64,000 nucleotides of DNA. It comes from Eimeria necatrix (taxonomy: Eukaryota > Apicomplexa > Conoidasida > Eucoccidiorida > Eimeriidae). The notes beneath the pieces are model-generated. The model was not told the origin of the DNA and made no database searches. It saw only the letters and a list, made by a program, of their open reading frames with translations. Each line of letters starts with the position of its first letter. The stretch's first letter is position 1. The DNA lies in assembly GCF_000499385.1 (NCBI RefSeq), contig NW_013654763.1, forward strand, positions 1 to 64,000, written 5' to 3'. This document shows, one piece after another, positions 56,961 to 64,000 of the stretch. The position numbers and the translations under genes are program-made.

Positions 56961-56962
56961 TT

Positions 56963-56984
56963 TGGGGGCTGCACCGGGATTGAA
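56963..56984 (+). other. Primer-binding site (tRNA 3' end complement)
   Basis: Starts two bases after the 5' LTR with TGGGGGCTGCACCGGG and continues ATTGAA. Its complement ends in ...CCCCCA-3' preceded by a T-loop-like TTCAATCCCGG, as expected for the acceptor and T arm of a tRNA. I cannot tell which tRNA. Confidence 0.8.
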
Positions 56985-57063
56985 ATCTTTGTTCTCTCCG
57001 GACTTGGGAGTAGAAATACTGCGTTTTAATAACTCATCCCTAGAATTCTTCGCTCGGTAAGGG

Positions 57064-58155
57064 ATGCATCTCCGCAACGGACGCGTTATCTGCCCCACAG
57101 CGCAGGAGACTTCTACAATGTCAGTCAACAAAATGCCGAGCGGGACGCCAGCAAATCATCGCCACGCGACTCCGAAGACCACCGTGGCAGAGCGGTCGCA
57201 TGGGCATAAGGAGGTTCCCCGGCAGTTGATACCTATGACCAATGTTATGCCAGGGGACAGTCCCTTCGTCACGTGGGGGCAATTCCAGTCGGCTATGAGT
57301 GTGATAAGAACTGTTATAGGGGGGACCGTGGAATTCGGCGCAACGATTCCCATACTACCGGAAGACGGCAGCACTATGCAGGCCTTTCTGCTGCGTATCG
57401 AGCGCCGGTACACCCAGATGGGATTGGAACCGCGCGAGTGGGGAAATGCACTTATAGACCACCTTGTGGGCCGGGCTCTAACGTATTGGATGTATCTACG
57501 GAGAACTATCGACCTAAGCGACTGGGCGACAGAACAGCGCAGGCTTTTGGAGCAGTTTGACAAAACAATGTCGCAGAGTCAATTGTTAACGGAGTTGGCT
57601 AAAGTACGGTGGAATGGTAACCCGAAGAAATACACGGACCGGTTTGTGGCTGTAGCGGAGCGCGGTTTGCGTCTTGTTCCCGACGAACTCGCCGACTATT
57701 ACTTCACCGGACTACCGACAGACCACCATCTTCTAATACCCAATAAGGGACAGGTGAAATATCAGTCGTGGGAACAAGCGGCGACAGCCGGAACACGGCT
57801 CTACGAGCCCAAGCAGAGTGTGCTGGAACTCCGAGAAAGGACCAGTCGAGCCATTAGGGCTGCTATCCAAGCTAGTGGACTCCGTGGGCGCCAGGAAATT
57901 GAAAATCGCCCTGGGGGAACCCACACAAACTGCTTTAAGTTTCAGGGTCGCGGACATCCGGCACGTGTCTGCCCCAGCAAAGGGGAACGTACCAAACGTC
58001 AGGACGAAATATGCAAGAAGTGTGGCGGTGTGGGACACTATGCTCGGGACCGTCCTACGTATGAACGAGGTCGGCCCGAGCCGGTGGACAAGAGCAGTAG
58101 GGCGCCCACCCGTCCTAGCACTGAGAAGACGGAACGAGTAAACGTGCGGGCCTAG
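57064..58155 (+). CDS. gag: gag polyprotein with degenerate zinc knuckles
   Basis: An intact 363-codon frame. The central part (MQAFLLRIERRYTQMG, WATEQRRLLEQF, YTDRFVAVAERG) matches the Ty3/gypsy capsid pattern. Two C-terminal CCHC knuckles are each missing one ligand: CFKFQGRGHPARVC has Phe where the second Cys should be, and CKKCGGVGHYARDR ends in Arg where the last Cys should be. Both RNA-binding knuckles are therefore probably impaired. Gag and pol are in different frames, with pol beginning just after the gag stop. Confidence 0.9.
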   Translation: MHLRNGRVICPTAQETSTMSVNKMPSGTPANHRHATPKTTVAERSHGHKEVPRQLIPMTNVMPGDSPFVTWGQFQSAMSVIRTVIGGTVEFGATIPILPEDGSTMQAFLLRIERRYTQMGLEPREWGNALIDHLVGRALTYWMYLRRTIDLSDWATEQRRLLEQFDKTMSQSQLLTELAKVRWNGNPKKYTDRFVAVAERGLRLVPDELADYYFTGLPTDHHLLIPNKGQVKYQSWEQAATAGTRLYEPKQSVLELRERTSRAIRAAIQASGLRGRQEIENRPGGTHTNCFKFQGRGHPARVCPSKGERTKRQDEICKKCGGVGHYARDRPTYERGRPEPVDKSSRAPTRPSTEKTERVNVRA

Positions 58156-58157
58156 AC

Positions 58158-61043
58158 GTGGTTGGAGACGAGCGTTCTAGGCCGCGTAGCCATGGCAAAG
58201 CGATGAGGTGTGCGGTAGCGACAGGCCCTAACGCCATTCCAGTCTTCCCTGAGTGGGGAAATCAACTCCTGCGCACTGCGGAAAAAACTAATACGAGCGA
58301 TGGGCACGCGGAAGGGACTCAGCCGCTTTTGGAAACGCGGCGGGAGTCTGGGTCAGCGTCGATCCTGAGTGAAGAGACTCCGGACGCGATGACGGATAGC
58401 AGCAGGAAGTCTGCAGAGGCAACAGAATCCGGCTATAGGTCAGACGCGACAGAGATTGTGCCACACTGGTAGAGGGAGAATTGCACGAAAGAGTCTTACG
58501 ACCAAGGGGGAGCGTTGTTTTGTGTGGGTGAGACGGCGGTACATCGCGTTGAGCTCGCAGGGAGTGTTTGTGAGGCCCTCTTGGACACTGGGGCTTCGAG
58601 AAGTTTCATTAGTCCTAAAACAGTCGAACAACTGCAGCTCAAAGTGCGGATACTTCCAAAAGAACATAGGTTCACCGTAGCTACAGGTGCACAATTACGC
58701 ATTGATCGGGTTGTGACGCGATTGACGGTGTGGTGCGGATATGCACGTTTTTCCGGTGACTTTTTAGTGGGACCCGTTCCCTATGACTTAGGTTTGGATT
58801 GGCTGACGGAACACAAGGTGGCCTGGTATTTTCAGTCTGACAAACTCCGAACCTATGTGAATGGGCAGTGGTGCGAGTTACCGGTCGTTCGGACCGGTGA
58901 AGCAACGCTGCAAGGTGACAGTCCCATCGTTGTCCACCCAAGGACCCCAGCAGAGCAAGTATATGAGATATTGGCCAAACAAGTGGTGGATATGTTAGCC
59001 GAGGAGACAGCTATATTCCTACGCCCGCCTCCAAGGAGGTATAAGTCCCACGCGAAGACTAAGGCGAAGGCGCGGATAACGTCACTCGTTCGTCAGGCGG
59101 CGGCTGACACAAAAGGTCTCAGGGCTCCATTGCACGGTTTGCATCTCATACTGGCTTTGCCCGAAGCCGGTTCGGCAGTGCCCCTAAGGCACTCGGATGA
59201 GTGACAAGACGCGCTTTGTTGCGCGTTAATTGGGAATCAACCCACGTCCTCCGGCTGGCGTAGTCCTTTGGCCTCAACCGCCTCGGCGGCAGCGGAGAGT
59301 GACGAGGAGTCTCCCTGGCCTATGGCAAAACTCAAGCACACTCTGTTCGACGAATGGATAACTTCGCCAGAGGCGAAGGATATTGCATGTGAGACTGCCC
59401 AGGTGTTGCACGAGTATCGAGCGGTTTTTCCCAAAACCTTATCTAAGGGATTACCCCCGAAGCGCCCTCATGATCAGCATATTCTACTTGTGCCTGGAAA
59501 ACTTCGAGCGAAATCTGCAATATACCGTATGACCCCAGATCATCTCACATTCCACGAACAGGAGACAGCTAAATTATCCGACAGTGGTTGGATCAGACCG
59601 ACCTGTCCGCCTATTTGTTATCCTACGATCATGGTGGACAAACCTGATGGTGGCTCCGGGGAGCGGAAGATGCGTACGGTTGTCAATTACTAGGCTCTAA
59701 ATGCCCTTACGATAGCCCCTGATTCTCCACTAGCTCCCATTCAAACCATTCTGGAGATGCTGGGAGGCGCCAAGTATTTTTCTACCTTGGATCTTGAAGC
59801 AGGATTCCATCAAATAAGTATGGCTAAGGAAGACCGGTGGAAGACGGCTTCCCGGTCCGTTGTCGGACTATTCGAGTACTGAGTGATGCCCTTCGGCCTT
59901 AAGGGTGCTCCCGCTACGTTCCAGGTCAATATCAATACCTAGCTACAACCTTTATTGGGACAGCGCGTTATTGCGTACCTAGATGATGTACTTATCTATA
60001 GTTCCGATCTTTCTGGGCACGTTTCTCTCCTGCGACAAGTCCTCAGCATATTTCTTAGATACCAGTTCTACCCAAAATTCCGGAAATGCAAGTTTGCAAG
60101 GCAAACAATTATATATTTGGGTTATACCATTTCTGCTGCGGGGAACAAATCTGTAGAGGATAAAATCACAGCCATCCATCATTGGCCAGAGGTGCTGGAG
60201 AACGAAACGCAAGTGCGCCAGTTCCTCGGCGCCATCAATTACTGTCGCATGTTCATGGGACCGGACTATGCAGTCGTTGCCCAGCCGCTGGTTGATCTTC
60301 CGCGTAAAGACGCCAGTTTCGAATTGATAGAGCTTCACACGCAAGCGGTGCGGCAACTCGAACAGCGCTTAATCGACTACACTACATTACAAGTCCCTGA
60401 CACCACGAAACCCTTCGAGTTATACACAGATGCCGCTGGTTATGCGATCGGAGCAGTTTTGGAACATGACGGCAAACCCATCGGCTTCCTCAGCCAAGTC
60501 ATGAACCCGACGCAACAGAAGTACTCGATCTACGATCAGGAACTCTTGGCATTGGTCATGGCACTGAACAAGTGGTCGCACTTGCTCCGTGTCTCCAAGG
60601 TAACGGCTTACACTGATCATCAAGCTCTCACCCATCTCCAACGACTCCAAGCATCGAAGCCTCTGCGCGGAAGCACCGCCCGGTGGCTAGACTTTCTTGC
60701 GGAGTTCCCGGATTTGCACATCACGTATGTTCACGGAGCGCGCAATCAAGTTGCCGATGCCTTGTCTCGCCGTCCCGGTCTTCCTAACACCTGCTCGCAC
60801 GACACACCATCGGTACCACTGATGCTCGCAATAGGACAGGCGAGCGCGGCTCCCCGCTCTCGTGGTCGGCCTGCCAACTACAGGGAGCTCGCCGGAATTC
60901 GTTCGCGACGACCCAGACGACGGAGCATGCCGTCAGCACCTTCACTTGGGGCGCCCGAACCCAACCCAGAGGCGGCACATGCTACACTCACAACGAAGAC
61001 ACCGGCTGACCCTCCTGGTGTGCGCCAATGGCCGCAAGCCTAA
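58158..61043 (+). pseudogene. pol: pol: protease, reverse transcriptase, RNase H (stops in frame)
   Basis: One frame carries the protease (LLDTGASRSFIS), reverse transcriptase (YLDDVLIYSSDL) and RNase H (FELYTDAAGYAIGAVLEHD). It is broken by in-frame stops at 58470 (TAG), 59202 (TGA), 59691 (TAG), 59880 (TGA) and 59940 (TAG) and ends at TAA 61041. The stops at 59691, 59880 and 59940 fall inside the reverse transcriptase palm and fingers, so no active enzyme is made unless stops are read through. The active-site residues themselves remain. Confidence 0.95.
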
Positions 61044-62240
61044 TCGAAGTGTCCTGTTTTTCTCGTTCCCTACGAAGCCGCAGCAAACTAACCCGGAGAA
61101 GCTCTGCAAATCGAGTTTTGTAACCGCCAGTTCACCTTTCGCTACGTAGAGCCTTACCTGCTCATCCGCGTTCATGGACTCTGGAGCTTCTGCGTCCCAC
61201 AATTCCCTGAGTTCCTTACTCACGTTGTGCATTCACATCACAACCATGTCACAGCCGGCCATTGAGGCCAGAAGAAGACCTTTGCGGCCCTCAGCAAGCA
61301 CTACTACTGGCCAGGAATGCGCGCCTACACTACTGCTTATGTTGAGGTATGCACTCACTGTCGAGCGTCAAAGTATCTTAACGAGAAGCCTGCAGGCCTT
61401 CTTCAACAGTTGCTCATCCCTTATCGTCGATGGGCGCACGTGAGTCTCGTCTTTATCACAGATCTTCCCCTTACAACAACAGGGCACGACTCGATTCCTG
61501 TGATGGTCGACTCCCTCAGCAAGATGGCTCATTTCGTTCCTTCAAGAAGTCATTCACAGCAGCAGACACCGTGGAGCTTCTCGCAGACCGTCTTATCCGC
61601 TATCACGGTTTTCCAGAGGTGCTCATATCGGACCGCGACCCCCGTTTCCAGTCGGATCTTTGGAACCAACTCTGTCGCCGCTTTAACATCAAGCGGTGCA
61701 TGTCCTCGTCCTACCATCCCCAAAGCGACGGCCAAACTGAACGGGTTAACCGCACACTGGAGCAGATGCTTCGTACCCATATCAAATCTGACGAGCGCGA
61801 GTGGGAGCGTTTGCTTCCGGCCTTGGAGCTTGCCTACAACACAACAAGTCATTCATGCACTGAACTGTTTCCCTTCGAGGTCATGACTGGCGAGAACCCG
61901 TTGACTGCTGCGGACCTTGATATCGTAGGCGCGTTGGCTCCTACGCTCACTCCTCCGATGACTAAGCTTTTCCAGCAGCTCTGCGATAGAGCGCAGAGTC
62001 ACATCCAGAAGGCAAAATGGCAGCAGAAGTACTACGAAGACACAAAGCGTCGAGCAGTGGAGTATGCAGTGGGAGACAAGGTCTGGCTCAGCAGCACGCA
62101 CCTACCGCTTTTCCCCACAGCCGCCCTAAGTTCGAGCCCCGTTACCGCGGACCCTTCGAAGTCATCGATCGCATAGGAACTGTTGCTTACCGTTTCGCTC
62201 TGCCTCTCAACTATGTGAATGCCATAACTAGCTGCTAAAC
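61044..62240 (+). pseudogene. pol: integrase, frameshifted
   Basis: The H2C2 zinc region (HNHVTAGH, then KHYYWPGM, and CTHCRASK) lies in the pol frame but contains TGA at 61263. The catalytic core continues as SIPVMVDSLSKMAHFVPS, then shifts frame near 61540 to ADTVELLADRLIRYHGFPE, SDRDPRFQS and SSYHPQSDGQTERVNR, and shifts again near 62100 to PKFEPRYRGPFEVIDRIG. So this is an integrase pseudogene with at least one nonsense and two frameshift changes. Confidence 0.9.
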
Positions 62241-62682
62241 GTTTTCCACGTTTCCCAACTAGTTCCCTACCGCCCCCTCCCCACCGCTTTGGTTCCCCCG
62301 GCAGCCGACGCCGCCTGGCCTCCTCTCCACGATGAAGCAGGCAATTTCACAGAAGAATACGAAGTCGACTATATTATGGACCAACGCGGCTCGGGAGATG
62401 CAGCCCAAGGCGCGGGACCCCTGAAGATCAAGCCACGTGGGAGCCAGCTCACCACCTTACAGGCTCCCCGGCTTTGCTTCGCGCTTGGAGCCGCTGTCAA
62501 CGAAGACGTCTTCAGGCTGGAAACAACATTGGTCCTTCCGAGGCGTAGAGGTATGGGTCCGTCACATTCCATCGCCTGCAGCACGGGTACCCTTCAATGA
62601 GGAGGGGAGAGGCAGCGCTGCGCACCGCGTGCAGTCAAAGCGTTAGCTTTGGAAGAGCACAGATATTGAAAAGGCAAAACAA
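62241..62682 (+). pseudogene. Chromodomain-like tail and 3' untranslated part of the element
   Basis: After the integrase C-terminus come a HVSQLVPYRP-type motif, then EEYEVDYIMDQR, a chromodomain-like start, followed by frame-disrupted sequence. A purine-rich stretch GAGGAGGGGAGAGG at 62600-62613 and AAAAGGCAAAACAA just before the 3' LTR are candidates for the polypurine tract. Confidence 0.55.
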
Positions 62683-63291
62683 TGTTAAGTAGTTGATATT
62701 CAATTCCAGTTTGCCAATCTTACCGGTTTCGGTGCACCTAATTAATCTAAAACACAGAACGCAAACTGCTATTAAATATGTGGATTAGAAAGCACAGGAG
62801 CGTGATGTGGCGCTGCTATGCTGCTGTGCGCTGAAACGCCGAGCACAATTATTTGTAGTGCACAGGCACTACAACTGTATTGCACAGGAACTACAATAGG
62901 GCTTGCTGGTGACCTATGGACGATAGCTAGCTAGCGACGTACAAGGGGTCCCAACACTGGAGGAGGACAGGACCCTGCTACTAGGATCAAAGTAAGGCAA
63001 TTTGTCTGCCACTTAATATGCATACGCTAGAGGTGCCTGAAAATGCGTGGAGACTGCGGCTGGCGATATCGCCGGCACCAGCGCAGGCCTCCTCCCCACA
63101 GGGCCTAGGAGGCGAGCACCCCGAGTGGGGCGAATCGAACAACAACAGATTTTGGAAACTTAAGAATTATTGTATTTCGATAAATATAGGCTGCTGTTTC
63201 AACGAAATGGGCCAACGTTAGGTGTCGATCATAGGCACTGCTCGAGGGGCAGGTAGCAGCATAGTCGCAGCAGTAGGCGCTGTGCACTACA
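62683..63291 (+). repeat. 3' LTR
   Basis: 609 bp, same ends as the 5' LTR and about 4% different by eye, including a compensating 1-bp deletion and 1-bp insertion near 62821 and 62848. Confidence 0.95.
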
Positions 63292-64000
63292 ACAATACGC
63301 CTTGCTGGTGACCTATATCGGATTGCTAACTGATGACTTAAAAGCGGCTAAAAGGTTGTGGCGCGGCGCTATGGGATCGATGCTTCTGTAGAAGAGAAGA
63401 TTTCATACAGCGCCAGAGTTGTATTCGTGCAGCATCGTAGACGCTGTAGAGAACGCAGTGTACTACAATTAGGGGAGCCCTATCGTTACTGGTGAAGCGC
63501 CTGCACTTCGCCCCCAGCCATTGTCGCATTCCTTCATGGTGACGTTTACACAGAGCTGGCCTGCATTTAGTGCTTTACTTTTCGCGTTCAGTTATCCATA
63601 GATTTGCTAGTATTTCCTTCAATTGTGACGCTTTCCGAAGGTGGAAAAATCCCCCACTAAGGTAGGGGAAGCTTCCTTATACGGAATTGAAGCGATTCAA
63701 GTTGGATATGGGGAGGGCCAACACAGTGTCAATAAGCGCGCAAAAGTAGGTACGATGCCAGACACCCATCGCAGGTTCTTGGTGCATAGAGGGTTTTAAA
63801 CATGATGCAGCAGCTACTCCTGAGCCAACTTAGTGACGCGCTTTAACGCACACTCCTGTATCGTAGCTAATCACAGAAGATACCCTGCGCGATGACTGCA
63901 AGACGAGCAGGCCTCGGGAAAGCCCATTGCGCTTGCCGTGGAAAACACCTACATCCAACCGGAAAATCATGCTGCAATTCCAATGAAGGCTTCTTCGTGA
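63292..64000 (+). repeat. LTR-like sequence beyond the 3' LTR, then plain sequence
   Basis: 63286-63320 (CACTACAACAATACGCCTTG, then CTGGTGACC) resembles an internal part of the LTR (CACTACAATAGGGCTTGCTGG). Around 63450-63500, GCAGTGTACTACAATTAGGG and ACTGGTGA resemble it again. This suggests older, diverged LTR remnants next to the element. Beyond about 63530 nothing is recognised. Confidence 0.55.

Larger units (their letters stand above)
56352..63291 (+). mobile_element. Ty3/gypsy (chromovirus-like) LTR retrotransposon, decayed
   Basis: Two 609-bp direct repeats (56352-56960 and 62683-63291), each starting TGTTAAG and ending CACTACA, bound a primer-binding site, gag, and pol in the order protease, reverse transcriptase, RNase H, integrase. 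That order and the YLDD reverse transcriptase are Ty3/gypsy features. The region after integrase holds EEYEVDYIMDQR, which looks like the start of a chromodomain, the mark of chromoviruses. I counted about 25 LTR differences by eye (roughly 4%). Pol has several in-frame stops and at least two frameshifts, so this copy cannot act on its own. No target-site duplication is apparent. Chromovirus-like elements are, to my knowledge, the retroelements reported from Eimeria. Confidence 0.95.

Noticed and set aside
1..64000. tRNA or rRNA genes
   Set aside because: I looked for cloverleaf arms, box A/B words and rRNA cores and saw none; the only tRNA-like text is the primer-binding site at 56963.

Overview
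The window reads as nuclear DNA of an Eimeria-type coccidian. The evidence is internal: very dense (CAG/CTG)n runs, interstitial (TTTAGGG)n arrays (the apicomplexan telomere heptamer), small-intron genes, microgamete-type axonemal genes and a chromovirus-like Ty3/gypsy element. I cannot name the species. Coordinates of spliced genes were worked out by hand from splice motifs, reading phase and family similarity. Every junction given for the resolved genes keeps phase.

Layout. (1) 1-17.3 kb is a repeat-rich block with CTG/CAG runs, TTTAGGG arrays, GGGGCCCC-rich stretches, TGCATGCA and GGCTAGCTGT microsatellites, and a dispersed palindrome around GTGTACGTACAC. Real genes are threaded through it: the 3' end of an ASCC3/Brr2-like Sec63-domain helicase (+, ends 2672), a small signal-peptide/membrane protein (+, 5797-8723), a 573-aa alanine/glutamine-rich membrane coiled-coil protein (-, 11228-12949) and a probable IFT38/CLUAP1 gene (-, about 17860-14890). 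The heptamers and CTG runs fall mostly in introns, and several (CTG)nCAG tracts are the 3' splice sites. (2) 17.3-56.3 kb is almost free of these repeats and ordinary in composition. In order it holds an EF-hand protein (+), outer-arm dynein intermediate chain 2 (DNAI2, +), intermediate chain 1 (DNAI1, -, 16 exons), an unresolved minus-strand coding zone, a 2219-aa four-domain voltage-gated Ca2+ channel (+, 3 exons) and an 11-exon kinesin-3 with FHA domain (-). (3) 56.35-63.29 kb is an LTR retrotransposon with two 609-bp LTRs, a tRNA primer-binding site, gag, and a pol broken by stops and frameshifts.

Together, IFT38, DNAI1, DNAI2, the kinesin and possibly the EF-hand protein and Ca2+ channel make a flagellum-weighted neighbourhood. 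In Eimeria the only flagellated stage is the microgamete, so stage-restricted expression is a reasonable inference, not something the sequence shows.
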